Assembly (NCBI RefSeq): GCF_028736035.1 | Contig: NZ_CP117866.1 | Coordinates: 10,023,001-10,087,000, forward strand | Direction of reading: 5' to 3' | Length of the DNA stretch: 64,000 nucleotides | Source: Streptomyces sp. T12 | GTDB taxonomy: Bacteria; Actinomycetota; Actinomycetes; Streptomycetales; Streptomycetaceae | Shown here: in pieces, positions 33,603 to 42,419 of the stretch | Layout: each line of letters starts with the position of its first letter | Numbering within the stretch: position 1 is the first letter of the stretch | Made by a program: the position numbers and the translations under genes | The notes under the pieces: generated by a model | Database searches by the model: none | What the model saw: only the letters and a program-made list of their open reading frames with translations | Told to the model about the DNA's origin: nothing

Positions 33603-34541
33603 ATGACCACCGCCATAGCCGGCCCGCCCCGCTCGACCGGTGACCGAGCCGACGAGGCCGACACAGCCCGCCGCCCGAAGAGCTCCTGGGCGCCGTACCT
33701 CTTCATCTCGCCCTTCTATCTCCTCTACATCCTGTTCATGCTGGTCCCCATCGTGGTCTCGCTCTGGCTGAGCCTCACCGAATGGGTCGGCCTCGGCACC
33801 CCGCACTGGGTGGGCCTGCGCAACTACCGGCTCCTCGCCACCGACATCAGCTTCCATCGGGCCCTCGGCAACACGGCCGTCTTCGTGCTCGTCGCGGTCT
33901 GCGTCGTCGTGCCCCTCGCGCTGCTCATCGCCCAGGCCCTCAACACCCGGGGCCTGCGCGTCAGGGACCTGTGGCGCACGGCGTACTTCGTGCCCGTCGT
34001 CGTCTCCCCGATCCTCGTCGCGCTCATCTTCGGCCTGGTCTTCGACCGGCAGTTCGGCCTCGCGAACTCGGTGCTGCGCGCCCTGTTCGGCACCGGCGGC
34101 GTCGACTGGCTGGGCGATCCGAGCCTGGCCAAGGCGAGCATCGCGCTGGTGATGCTGTGGCGCTGGACCGGCTACCTCACGGTCTTCTTCCTCGCCGGAC
34201 TGCAGAACGTGCCGAGGGAGTTGTACGAGGCCGCCGCCCTCGACGGCGCCGGACGGCTGCGCACGTTTTCCACCGTCACCCTGCCCGCGCTGAAACCGGT
34301 GACCGCGTTCGTCGTCGTCACCTCCTTCATCGGCGCGGCCCAGATCTTCGAGGAGCCGTATCTGCTCACCGGTGGCGGACCGGCCGAATCCACCCTCTCG
34401 GTCACGATGTTCATCTACCGGGCCGCCTTCCAGCGCCAGCAGTTCGGCTACGCGGCCGCCGCGGCCGTCGTGCTCTTCGTCCTCGTCTTCGGGCTGAGCC
34501 GGCTCGTCAACCGTCTCCTCGGCATCGGGAGGGCGTCCTGA
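33603..34541 (+). CDS. sugar ABC transporter permease (MalF-like)
   Basis: A 312-residue inner-membrane protein with about six membrane spans, starting with ATG at 33603 behind TAGGAGGAG. The EAA loop that contacts the ATPase is visible as RELYEAAALDGAGRLRTFSTVTLPALKPV (about 202-230). N-terminal APYLFISPFYLLYILFMLVPIVVSLWLSL is the first span. It starts 12 bases after the binding-protein stop and overlaps the next permease gene by one base (TGATG), showing tight coupling. Confidence 0.95.
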   Translation: MTTAIAGPPRSTGDRADEADTARRPKSSWAPYLFISPFYLLYILFMLVPIVVSLWLSLTEWVGLGTPHWVGLRNYRLLATDISFHRALGNTAVFVLVAVCVVVPLALLIAQALNTRGLRVRDLWRTAYFVPVVVSPILVALIFGLVFDRQFGLANSVLRALFGTGGVDWLGDPSLAKASIALVMLWRWTGYLTVFFLAGLQNVPRELYEAAALDGAGRLRTFSTVTLPALKPVTAFVVVTSFIGAAQIFEEPYLLTGGGPAESTLSVTMFIYRAAFQRQQFGYAAAAAVVLFVLVFGLSRLVNRLLGIGRAS

Positions 34542-35356
34542 TGCGCACCCGCCTGCCGCTGTACGGCGTCCTGGTCCTGCTGTTGCTGGCCTTTCTCGCC
34601 CCGCTCCTGTGGGCCCTGAGCGGCTCGTTCAAACCGCGCGGCGACATCTTCGCCTACCCGCCGCGGCTGATCCCCGACCCGTTCACCCTCGACAACTACC
34701 AGCGCTTGTTCTCCGGACAGCCGTTCTGGCGCTGGTTCCTGATGAGCACGGTCGTCGCCCTGGCCGCCACTGCTGTGTCCGTCTTCGTCTGTGCCCTGGC
34801 CGGCTACGGCTTCGCCAAGTTCCGCTTCGCCGGCAGGAAGCTGCTCTTCGGCGTGATGTTCAGCTCGCTGTCCATCCCGTTCGCGGTGATCCTCGTGCCG
34901 CTCTTCGTGATGCTGGTCAAGACCGGGCTGGGCAGCCCGTGGTTCGCGCTGATCGTGCCGTGGGTGGCGCCCGCGTTCGGGATCTTCATGATGCAGCAGT
35001 ACATCGTGCAGTCCATCCCGGACTCCGTGCTGGAGGCCGCCCGCATCGACGGGGCCGGCGAGTTCGGCATCTTCCGGACCATCGTGCTGCCCCTGCTGCG
35101 CCCCGCGCTCGGTGCGCTGGCCGTCTGGCAGTTCCTGCAGAGCTACAACAGCTTCCTGTGGCCGCTGGTGCTGGTCTCCGACAGCTCCCAGTACACCCTG
35201 CCGCTCGGCCTGCAGACCCTGTTCGTGTCGGAACAACGGCAGTACGACCTCGTCCTCGCCGGAGCGGTCATCGCCGTGGTCCCCGCCGTCGCACTGTTCG
35301 TCCTGCTGCGCAAACAGCTCCTCGAAGGCCTGTCCACGGGCGCCGTCAAGGGCTGA
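34541..35356 (+). CDS. sugar ABC transporter permease (MalG-like)
   Basis: A 271-residue membrane protein with about six spans. The EAA loop is SIPDSVLEAARIDGAGEFGIFRTIVLPLLRPALGAL (about 162-197). SGSFKPRGDIFAYPPRLIPDPFTLDNYQRLF is the usual first outside loop of MalG-like proteins. The start ATG shares its A with the stop of the upstream permease gene. With the binding protein at 32250 and the permease at 33603 it forms the importer of the GH42 operon. Confidence 0.95.
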   Translation: MRTRLPLYGVLVLLLLAFLAPLLWALSGSFKPRGDIFAYPPRLIPDPFTLDNYQRLFSGQPFWRWFLMSTVVALAATAVSVFVCALAGYGFAKFRFAGRKLLFGVMFSSLSIPFAVILVPLFVMLVKTGLGSPWFALIVPWVAPAFGIFMMQQYIVQSIPDSVLEAARIDGAGEFGIFRTIVLPLLRPALGALAVWQFLQSYNSFLWPLVLVSDSSQYTLPLGLQTLFVSEQRQYDLVLAGAVIAVVPAVALFVLLRKQLLEGLSTGAVKG

Positions 35357-35385
35357 CGCTCACTCAACCACCGTATGGGAGAAGG

Positions 35386-37443
35386 ATGTTCGAGCTTCCA
35401 CCCCGGGTCCTCTTCGGCGCCGCCTACTACCACGAGTACCAGCCGTACGAACGACTCAAGGACGACCTCGACCTGATGGCCGAGGCTCGCTTCACCGTGA
35501 TCCGGGTCGGCGAGTCCGTCTGGTCGACCTGGGAGCCGGAGAATGGTCGGTTCGACCTCGACTGGCTGCAACCGGTGCTGGACGGCGCCCACGAGCGCGG
35601 CATCTCCGTCATCCTCGGGACACCGACGTACGCGGTGCCGCCGTGGCTGGCCCGGCAGTACCCGGAGATCGCGGGGGAGTACCGCACCGGCGAGCGCCAC
35701 GGCTGGGGTGCCCGGCAGGAGGTCGACTTCACCCACCCGGCGTTCCGCTTCCACGCCGAGCGGGTCATCCGCAAGATCGTCGGCCGCTACGCCGACCACC
35801 CGGCCGTCATCGGCTTCCAGGTCGACAACGAACCCGGCCTGCACCTCTTCCACAACCACGGCGTCTTCCAGCGCTTCGTCGACCATCTGCGCGACAGGTA
35901 CGGGGACGTCGAGACCCTCAACCGTGAGTGGGGCCTCGTCTACTGGTCGCACCGGCTGTCGACCTGGGCCGACCTGTGGACGCCCGACGGCAACGCCCAG
36001 CCCCAGTACGACCTGGCGTGGCGGCGCTTCCAAGCCGGGCTCACCACCGAGTTCATCGCCTGGCAGGCCGAGATCGTGCGCGAGTACGCCCGCCCCGGCC
36101 AGTCCGTCACCACCTGCATCTCCTACGACCGCCAGGGCGTCGAGGACGACAAGCTGACCGAGCGGCTCGACGTCACCGCGGGCAACCCGTACTACACGAT
36201 GCAGGACGCCCTCGCCCTGCCCGACCGGAACCGCTCCGGCCAGGACTGGACGACCAACGGCACCTGGGCGCTGTACCGCAGCGCCGACCGCATGTACTCC
36301 TCACGCCAGGAACCCTTCCTGGTGACGGAGACCAACGCGCAGGCCATCGGCGGACCGTGGAACAACCGCCCCGCCTACGACGGCCAGTACCGCCAGGCCG
36401 CCTGGGCGCTCATCTCGCGCGGCGCCTCGATGATCGAGTACTGGCACTGGCACACCCTGCACTTCGGCGCCGAGACCTACTGGGGCGGCATCCTCCCGCA
36501 CAACGGCCGGCCCGGCCGCGTCTACCGGGAACTCGCCCAGCTGGGAGGGGAGTTGGAGAGGGCGGGTGACTTGGTGGCGTCCCTCACGCCGGACGCCGAT
36601 GTCGCCTTCCTGTACGACGGCCCCAGTAAATGGGCGCTCCAGGCGCAGCCACCGCTGGCCACGTCCGACGGGGGTCCGGACAAGCGGTCGTACGAGACCG
36701 TCTTCGACGCCTTCTACCGGGGCGCCTTCGACGCCGGCCTCCAGTCCCGCATCCTCCACCCCGGCCAACTCCCCGACGCCGAACTGCCCTCGGTCCTGGT
36801 CGTCCCGGCCTACTACGCCGCCGACGACACCACCCTGGACCGGCTGAAGGCCTACGCCGAGCAGGGCGGCCACCTGGTGCTCGGGCCCCGCACGGCCTAC
36901 GGCGACCTTCAGGCGCGGGCCCGTACCGACGTCCAGCCCGCGCGCCTGGCCGACGCGGCCGGGGTGACGTACGACGAGTTCAGCAACCTGGACGCCCCGC
37001 TGCCCGTGACCGGCGCGGGCGGCCTCGCCCTGCCGCCCGGGGCTCGAGCCCTGCACTGGGCCGACGGCCTGCGGCGGCAGGGCGCCGAGGAGTTGGCGGC
37101 GTACGAGCACCCGCACTTCGGCCGCTGGCCCGCCGCCACCACCCATCGGCACGGCGCCGGCCGCATCACCTACGTCGGCACCGTCCCGGACCCGGCCTTC
37201 GCCAAGGCGCTGCTCCAGTGGGCGGCTCCGGCCGACGACCCCTGGCGGCCCGGTCACCCGAGCATCACCTCGACCACGGCCGCCTCGCGCGACGGCCGCC
37301 GGGTCCGCTTCCTGCACAACTGGTCGTGGGAGCAGGTGACCGTACCCGTGCCGCAGGGCGTACGCGACGTGCTGTCCGGAGCTGTGCACGCCGCCGAAGT
37401 ACCCCTCGGGCCCTGGGATGTGAAGGTCCTTCAGGACGAGTGA
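35386..37443 (+). CDS. GH42 beta-galactosidase
   Basis: A 685-residue cytoplasmic glycosidase, starting with ATG at 35386 directly behind GGGAGAAGG. The TIM barrel carries LFGAAYYHEYQPYERLKDDLDLMAEARFTVIRVGESVWSTWEP at the front, the acid/base Glu in VIGFQVDNEPGLH (about residue 149) and the nucleophile Glu in PFLVTETNAQAIGGPW (about residue 315). IEYWHWHTLHFGAETYWGGILPHNG forms the substrate subsite. The trimerisation domain (SVLVVPAYYAADDTTLDRLKAYAEQGGHLVLGPRTAYGD) and a C-terminal beta domain complete it. No signal peptide, so it hydrolyses imported beta-galactosides. It is the last gene of the operon. Confidence 0.95.
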   Translation: MFELPPRVLFGAAYYHEYQPYERLKDDLDLMAEARFTVIRVGESVWSTWEPENGRFDLDWLQPVLDGAHERGISVILGTPTYAVPPWLARQYPEIAGEYRTGERHGWGARQEVDFTHPAFRFHAERVIRKIVGRYADHPAVIGFQVDNEPGLHLFHNHGVFQRFVDHLRDRYGDVETLNREWGLVYWSHRLSTWADLWTPDGNAQPQYDLAWRRFQAGLTTEFIAWQAEIVREYARPGQSVTTCISYDRQGVEDDKLTERLDVTAGNPYYTMQDALALPDRNRSGQDWTTNGTWALYRSADRMYSSRQEPFLVTETNAQAIGGPWNNRPAYDGQYRQAAWALISRGASMIEYWHWHTLHFGAETYWGGILPHNGRPGRVYRELAQLGGELERAGDLVASLTPDADVAFLYDGPSKWALQAQPPLATSDGGPDKRSYETVFDAFYRGAFDAGLQSRILHPGQLPDAELPSVLVVPAYYAADDTTLDRLKAYAEQGGHLVLGPRTAYGDLQARARTDVQPARLADAAGVTYDEFSNLDAPLPVTGAGGLALPPGARALHWADGLRRQGAEELAAYEHPHFGRWPAATTHRHGAGRITYVGTVPDPAFAKALLQWAAPADDPWRPGHPSITSTTAASRDGRRVRFLHNWSWEQVTVPVPQGVRDVLSGAVHAAEVPLGPWDVKVLQDE

Positions 37444-37444
37444 C

Positions 37445-38314
37445 TCAGTCGGTGCCGCGCACGGGACGGCCCGTGAACGCGTCCAGCAGGATCCGGTCGC
37501 CGAGTGGGCGGTCCAGCTTGACCGTCACCTTCTTGGCGAGCAGTTGGAGCGTGCAGGGGCCGTCCCCCGTCCCGACGATGTAGCCGGACAGGACCACGCT
37601 GCCGTCCGTCTCCAGCACGTCCACGGCGGGTCCGTCGTCGCATGCCCCGTGGTGGGCCAGTACGGTGACGGACCGGCCGTCCGCGGCCACCTCCACCAGC
37701 TTGTTGAGTTCCCACAGATCGTCGCTGACCTGGTCGACCGGTCCGATGGGCGCCTCGGGCGGCTTCGAGGCGTTGAGGGCGACCTGCTTGAGCGGGGTGT
37801 CATAGCCCTTGAGGGTGAACAGCCAGACCGGGACGGTGGCCGGGCCGCGGCTGGTGGCCAGCGTCGTCTCGCTCAGCTTCGCCCCGGTCACGGTGAGGCG
37901 TGGCGCCGGTGAGTCGTTGTTGTCCAGCTTCTCGTACGCCTCCCGCGCGCCCATGAGCGGCAGTGTGAGCGAGTCACCGTCCTGCCAAGTCACCTTCGCG
38001 TCCCTTTTCGGGGTCTCGGGGAGGTCGCCGCGCAGTACGAAGTTCTCGCTGATGTACGCCTCCTTGTCGGCCTCGTTGTGGAAGGCGCCCTCGGGCAGTT
38101 GCACCGGGTCCGCCATCGGGTAGTAGCCCTCGCGCCAGATCTCGGCAGCCGGTGAACCGTCCCAGGCCTTGGCCACCTTGAGGGCGCGGGGCCTGGTGTC
38201 CGGCGCCGGTTCGGATTCGCCCGAGCCTGCCGCGCCCGAGCCCGCGCCGCAGCCGGCGGCGAGCAGGCCGAGCGCGGTGAGCAACTGAACGGTGCGTGAG
38301 GTGGACGTGCGCAT
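37445..38314 (-). CDS. hypothetical lipoprotein
   Basis: A 289-residue protein with a lipoprotein signal: MRTSTSRTVQLLTALGLLAAGC, lipobox L-A-A-G-C22. A short Gly/Ser/Pro linker follows, then a beta-rich region (APRLTVTGAKLSETTLATSRGPATVPVWLFTLKGYDTPLKQVALNASKPPEAP) and a second part with two cysteines (HHGACDDGPAVDVLETDGSVVLSGYIVGTGDGPCTLQLLAKKVTVKLDRPLGDRILLDAFTGRPV). The family is widespread in Streptomyces but I do not know its function. The gene converges with GH42 with one base between the stops (TGA C TCA). Confidence 0.8.
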   Translation of the reverse strand: MRTSTSRTVQLLTALGLLAAGCGAGSGAAGSGESEPAPDTRPRALKVAKAWDGSPAAEIWREGYYPMADPVQLPEGAFHNEADKEAYISENFVLRGDLPETPKRDAKVTWQDGDSLTLPLMGAREAYEKLDNNDSPAPRLTVTGAKLSETTLATSRGPATVPVWLFTLKGYDTPLKQVALNASKPPEAPIGPVDQVSDDLWELNKLVEVAADGRSVTVLAHHGACDDGPAVDVLETDGSVVLSGYIVGTGDGPCTLQLLAKKVTVKLDRPLGDRILLDAFTGRPVRGTD

Positions 38315-38408
38315 GGATCCCCCTGAACGGACTGCGACGGGCGCGGCATCAGGGACGGTGCCGGGGCCGTCCCGACACTGTGACGCACGGAGGGCGCGCC
38401 GCGTTCGG

Positions 38409-39245
38409 TCACACCAGCGACTGGGTGCCGACGACGGCGAGCAGCTCCAGCTTCTCGGCCGCCTCGGTGCCCGGTTCGGCCGAGTACACGAGGATGCGCA
38501 GGTCGTTGCCCTCGACGCGGAGCAGGTCGCAGTCCAGTGTCAGCAGGCCCACCTGCGGATGCTCGATCGTCTTGCGGGAGGCCTCGAGCCGGCCGACGAC
38601 GCCCGCGTCCCACAGCTGAGCGAACCGCTCGCTGCTCGCGCGCAACTCGCCGATCAGGCGCCGCAGTCGACGGTCCGCGGGATACCTGGCAGCGGTCGCG
38701 CGCAGCTCGGCGACCATGCCGACCTCGAAGGCGCGCTGTTCCTCGGGTGTGTGCCGGACCCGGCTCGGCGCACCGAGGAAACAGCGCCATGCCCCGTTGC
38801 GCTCGAAGCCGCGCCGGCCCTGGGGGTCGCCCATCAGCGCCGCGTACATCGGGTTGGCCACCAGCAGGGTGTGGGCCGCGTCGGTGACGCCGACGGGGGT
38901 GTCCACCAGCCGGTCCAGCAGCCGCTGGACACTGGGTGTGAGGTACGCGGGCACGGTGTCGGGGCCCGGTGCCGCCAGCCCGGCGAGCCGGAACAGATAG
39001 GCCCGCTCGTCCGCCGACAGACGCAGTGCCCGGGCCAGGGCTTCGACGACCTGCCCGGAGGGGCCGGCCGACCTGCCCTGTTCGAGGCGGGTGACGTAGT
39101 CGACCGATATCCCCGCCAGCAGGGCCAGCTCCTCGCGCCTGAGCCCGGCCGCACGCCGGTGTCCGCCGACGGGCAGCCCGGCTGTCTGCGGGGCGACCCG
39201 GTCGCGCCAGCGGCGCAGCGCCCGTCCCAGTTCCGTCGCCGTCAT
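38409..39245 (-). CDS. helix-turn-helix regulator with MmyB-like ligand domain
   Basis: A 278-residue regulator. ATG at 39245 opens TATELGRALRRWRDRVAPQTAGLP, followed by a Xre-type helix-turn-helix RREELALLAGISVDYVTRLEQGRSAGPSGQVVEALARALRLSADERAYLFRLAGL (about 35-92). The C-terminal MmyB-like PAS-related domain shows VGVTDAAHTLLVANPMYAALMGDP, RNGAWRCFLGAPSRVRHTPEEQ, and HPQVGLLTLDCDLLRVEGNDLRILVYSAEPGTEAAEKLELL. It diverges from the short-chain dehydrogenase gene at 39348, a very common pairing, and probably controls it. Confidence 0.92.
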   Translation of the reverse strand: MTATELGRALRRWRDRVAPQTAGLPVGGHRRAAGLRREELALLAGISVDYVTRLEQGRSAGPSGQVVEALARALRLSADERAYLFRLAGLAAPGPDTVPAYLTPSVQRLLDRLVDTPVGVTDAAHTLLVANPMYAALMGDPQGRRGFERNGAWRCFLGAPSRVRHTPEEQRAFEVGMVAELRATAARYPADRRLRRLIGELRASSERFAQLWDAGVVGRLEASRKTIEHPQVGLLTLDCDLLRVEGNDLRILVYSAEPGTEAAEKLELLAVVGTQSLV

Positions 39246-39347
39246 GCCCTCCAGTGAACACGGCCGTTCGCGGATGTGCCTGGTACTGGGAGTCCCAGGA
39301 AGAAGGGTCTCCTGGCTGCCCGGCCGGCCGCACGGCACCGTGGAGGC

Positions 39348-40055
39348 ATGACGACCACACTGATCACCGGAGCCAACAAGGGGCTGGGCTTCGAGTCCGC
39401 CCGCCGGCTCGTCGCCGCAGGCCACACCGTCTACCTCGGCGCCAGGGACGCCGAGCGGGGCCGCCGCGCCGCAGAACGGCTCGGCGCACGGTACGTCCAA
39501 CTCGACGTCACCGACGACAGCTCCGTCCAGGCCGCCGTAAAGACCGTCGAGGCCGACGGCGGGCTCGACGTCCTCGTCAACAACGCGGGCATCGAATACC
39601 GGGACGAGCACAACGGCGTGCCCGGTGCCGCGGACCTGACCGCCGACGGCATGCGGACGCTGTTCGAGACGAACGTCTTCGGAGTCGTCCGCGTCACCCA
39701 CGCCTTCCTGCCGCTGCTGCAGAAGTCGGCCGCGCCGGTCGTGGTCAACGTCAGTAGCGGCCTCGGCTCGGCCGCCCACGTCTGCGACCCGGATCACCCC
39801 GCGTACCACTACCCGGGCGTCGCGTATCCCGCCTCGAAGGCCACCGTGAACATGATCACCGTGCAGTACGCGAAGGCGTTCCTGAACATGCGCATCAACG
39901 CCGTCGAACCCGGCTTTACCGCCACGGACCTCAACGGGCGCAGCGGCACCCAGACCGTGGAGGAAGGCGCCGAGATCATCGTCCGTATGGCACAGATCGG
40001 TCCCGACGGCCCGACCGGCGGCTATGTCGACGTCAACGGGCCGCTGCCCTGGTGA
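39348..40055 (+). CDS. short-chain dehydrogenase/reductase
   Basis: A 235-residue NAD(P)-dependent oxidoreductase, starting with ATG at 39348 behind GTGGAGG. Classical SDR motifs: TLITGANKGLGFESARRL (TGxxxGxG cofactor loop), DVLVNNAGIEY (NNAG), VVVNVSSGLGS with the catalytic Ser, and YPASKATVNM with the Tyr-x-x-x-Lys pair (about residue 162). C-terminal VEPGFTATDLNG matches carbonyl-reductase-like members. The substrate is unknown. It diverges from the MmyB-type regulator at 38409, which is the probable controller. Confidence 0.93.
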   Translation: MTTTLITGANKGLGFESARRLVAAGHTVYLGARDAERGRRAAERLGARYVQLDVTDDSSVQAAVKTVEADGGLDVLVNNAGIEYRDEHNGVPGAADLTADGMRTLFETNVFGVVRVTHAFLPLLQKSAAPVVVNVSSGLGSAAHVCDPDHPAYHYPGVAYPASKATVNMITVQYAKAFLNMRINAVEPGFTATDLNGRSGTQTVEEGAEIIVRMAQIGPDGPTGGYVDVNGPLPW

Positions 40056-40091
40056 CGCCCGCTGCCTCGACGCTCTGGCGCCGCGCCCCTC

Positions 40092-41285
40092 TCAGATGAC
40101 GGCGTCCGCGCGCAGGGCCTCGATCTCCACGCCGGTACGGCCGAGTTCGGCGAGGATCGCCTCGGTGTGCTCGCCCACCGCCGGCACCGGCTCCATGCGC
40201 GCGGGCAGTCTTGCGAGGTCGGCCGGCGGCAGCAGGGCCTGCACCGTCGCGCCACCGGGCACGGCCACGTCGCGCCAGCGGTCGCGGGCGGCGAGGACCG
40301 GGTGGTTCAGGAACGCGGCGACGTCGTTGACCCCGGCGCAGGCGATGTTGACGGACTCCAGGTCCTTGAGGATCTCCTCGGCGCCGGAGCGGGCGCAGCG
40401 CTCGGCGACGACGGCGTTGAGCTCGTCGCGGTGCGCCACGCGGGCGGAGCTTGTCGCGAATCGCGGGTCGTCGGTCAGCTCGGGCCGGCCGAGGAACTCC
40501 GCGCACAGGACGGCCCATTCGCGCTCGTTCTGGATGGAGAACAGCACCTGATTCCCGTCTGCGGCCGTGAAAGCACCGTACGGCGCGAGGGTGGGGTGCT
40601 GGGTGCCCAGACGCTGGGGCTGGGTGCCGCCGTATTGCGTGTAATAGGCGGGCTGGCCCATCCACTCCGCCAGCGCCTCGAACAGGGACACCTCCACCGG
40701 GTGGGCCGTACCCGTGGTGGCGCGGGTGAACAGGGCGGTGAGGATGCCGCTGTAGGCGTACATCCCGGCGGCGATGTCGGCGACGGAGATGCCGACCCGC
40801 GCGGTCTCGTCGGGGGTCCCGGTCAGCGACACCAGCCCGGTCTGGCACTGCACCAGCAGGTCGTACGACTTGCGGTCGGCCCACGGCCCGGACGTGCCGT
40901 ACCCGGAGATCGTGCACGGGATCAGCCGCGGCCACCGCTCGCCGAGGGCCTCGACACCCAGCCCGAGGCGGTCGGCGGCGCCCGGCGCCAGGTTCTGCAC
41001 GAACACGTCCGCGTCGTCGAGGAGTCGGTGCAGGATCTCGCGGCCCCGGGGATCCTTGAGGTCCAGCGTGAGGGACTCCTTGGACCGGTTGAGCCACACG
41101 AAATAGCTGGAGTGACCGTGCACCGTCGTGTCGTACCGGCGGGCGAAGTCGCCGTCCCCGGGCCGCTCGACCTTGATCACACGCGCCCCGAGGTCGGCGA
41201 GCTGCCGGGTGGCGTACGGGGCCGCCACGGCCTGCTCCAGGCTGACGACGGTGATGCCGGACAGGGGAAGGTGTGGCGCGCTCAT
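40092..41285 (-). CDS. CaiB/BaiF family CoA transferase (class III)
   Basis: A 397-residue enzyme that moves CoA between carboxylic acids. ATG at 41285 opens LPLSGITVVSLEQAVAAPYATRQLADLGARVIKVERPGDGDFAR, the family start; ATG at 41294 is an alternative. Other signs: NRSKESLTLDLKDPRGREIL, DVFVQNLAPGAADRLGLG with the catalytic Asp region nearby, SYDLLVQCQTGLVSLTG (Asp169-type nucleophile region), VEVSLFEALAEWMGQPA. The CoA donor and acceptor cannot be read. It follows the MarR gene at 41380 on the same strand by 94 bases and is probably controlled by it. Confidence 0.92.
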   Translation of the reverse strand: MSAPHLPLSGITVVSLEQAVAAPYATRQLADLGARVIKVERPGDGDFARRYDTTVHGHSSYFVWLNRSKESLTLDLKDPRGREILHRLLDDADVFVQNLAPGAADRLGLGVEALGERWPRLIPCTISGYGTSGPWADRKSYDLLVQCQTGLVSLTGTPDETARVGISVADIAAGMYAYSGILTALFTRATTGTAHPVEVSLFEALAEWMGQPAYYTQYGGTQPQRLGTQHPTLAPYGAFTAADGNQVLFSIQNEREWAVLCAEFLGRPELTDDPRFATSSARVAHRDELNAVVAERCARSGAEEILKDLESVNIACAGVNDVAAFLNHPVLAARDRWRDVAVPGGATVQALLPPADLARLPARMEPVPAVGEHTEAILAELGRTGVEIEALRADAVI

Positions 41286-41379
41286 AGGGGCCATGTGTAC
41301 GGGCACAACGGAGATCGCGTCAATGGACGCATGTCAGTGCATGTATGGGGCATGCGGGTTGTGCTTGGGGTGCCCGACC

Positions 41380-41838
41380 TCAGACGGGTGCGCGGAGTGT
41401 CTCCACGGCCCGGACCAGTGGGGCCAGTTCGGGGTTCTTCGCGGCTTCGTCGAGGGCTTCGCGCAGGGCTGTGTCGTTGGTGGGGCGGGCTTTTTCGAGG
41501 AGGTTGAGGCCTGCTTCGGTGACGTCGGTGTAGATGCCGCGGCGGTCGGTGGGGCAGAGGTAGCGGGAGAGCAGGCCGCGGTCTTCCAGGCGGGTGACGA
41601 GCCGGGTGGTGGCGCTCTGGCTGAGGACGACGGCGTCGGCGACCTGTTTCATCTGCAGATGTCCGCCTTCGCCGTCGTGCTGGCGGCTGAGTACGTCGAG
41701 CAGGGAGTACTCGCGCACGCTCAGGTCGTGTCCGGTCTGCAGGGCGCGCTCGATGTGCGCCTCGATCCTCCCGTGCAGCAGGGAGAGGGCGCACCAGCCC
41801 TGGGCGAGGGCGGTGAGCGCGGGGTCCGTGGCGGTCAT
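41380..41838 (-). CDS. MarR family transcriptional regulator
   Basis: A 152-residue winged-helix regulator. ATG at 41838 follows AAAGGAC at about 10 bases. LSVREYSLLDVLSRQHDGEGGHLQMKQVADAVVLSQSATTRLVTRLEDRGLLSRYLCPTDRRGIYTDVTEAGLNLLEKA holds the DNA-binding helices and the wing with D-x-R. It is followed by the CoA transferase gene and divergent from the small gene at 42035 across a gap with a 10-bp tandem repeat. The ligand is unknown; aromatic acids or CoA-linked compounds would fit the neighbour. Confidence 0.9.
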   Translation of the reverse strand: MTATDPALTALAQGWCALSLLHGRIEAHIERALQTGHDLSVREYSLLDVLSRQHDGEGGHLQMKQVADAVVLSQSATTRLVTRLEDRGLLSRYLCPTDRRGIYTDVTEAGLNLLEKARPTNDTALREALDEAAKNPELAPLVRAVETLRAPV

Positions 41839-41935
41839 GGCGCCGGTGTCCTTTGTCCCGAGGTGAATGACACCCAGGATAGGCCATACGTGAAATTTCC
41901 AGCGAATGCGTGTAGAGCGCGCCTGCAAGCATTGG

Positions 41936-41978
41936 GCGACGCCCCGCGACGCCCCGCGACGCCCCGCGACGCCCCGCG
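41936..41978. repeat. 10-bp tandem repeat between MarR gene and ADP-ribosylation/crystallin J1-like gene
   Basis: The unit GCCCCGCGAC is repeated exactly three times (41941-41970) with partial copies on both sides, about 4.3 copies in all. The period of 10 bp is close to one helical turn. It lies between the start codons of two divergent genes, so it is in promoter space. Confidence 0.9.
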
Positions 41979-42034
41979 GAACTCCATGAAACTCCGTGGC
42001 CGTCGCGCTCGCGGCATGGGTATCGTCCGATCCC

Positions 42035-42388
42035 ATGATCAGCCCGCCCCCGACCACCACCCTGTGGCGACCCACCGGCCCCAAGGAGCTGGACCTGGTT
42101 CGCGCACTCAACTGGCGCGCCTGGCCGCCGCGGTTGCCCGAGCAGCCGATCTTCTACCCGGTGCTCAACGAGGACTACGCGGTGAAGATCGCCCGGGACT
42201 GGAACGTCAAGCACGACGGCGCCGGCTTCGTGACCCGGTTCGAGGTCGAGTCGGAGTTCCTGCGCCGGTACCCCGTCCAGCAGGCGGGCGGCGAGACGAT
42301 CCTCGAGCTGTGGGTGCCCGCCGAGGAGCTCGACGAGTTCAACGCCCACATCGTCGGCGCGATCGAGGTCGTGCACGAGTTCCGGTGA
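42035..42388 (+). CDS. ADP-ribosylation/crystallin J1-like small protein
   Basis: A 117-residue protein. ATG at 42035 is chosen because the next residues (ISPPPTTTLWRPTGPKELDLVRALNWRAWPPRLPEQPIFYPVLNEDYAVKIARDWNVKHDGAGFVTRFEVE) match the conserved Streptomyces family start; a frame extension to 41996 has no signal. The family is usually annotated as ADP-ribosylation/crystallin J1, but it is far shorter than real ADP-ribosylglycohydrolases and lacks their Asp motifs, so the name is only a label. Function is unknown. It diverges from the MarR gene. Confidence 0.8.
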   Translation: MISPPPTTTLWRPTGPKELDLVRALNWRAWPPRLPEQPIFYPVLNEDYAVKIARDWNVKHDGAGFVTRFEVESEFLRRYPVQQAGGETILELWVPAEELDEFNAHIVGAIEVVHEFR

Positions 42389-42419
42389 CGGCGGCCGCCT
42401 GCTGGGGCAGAGGCCTGTC

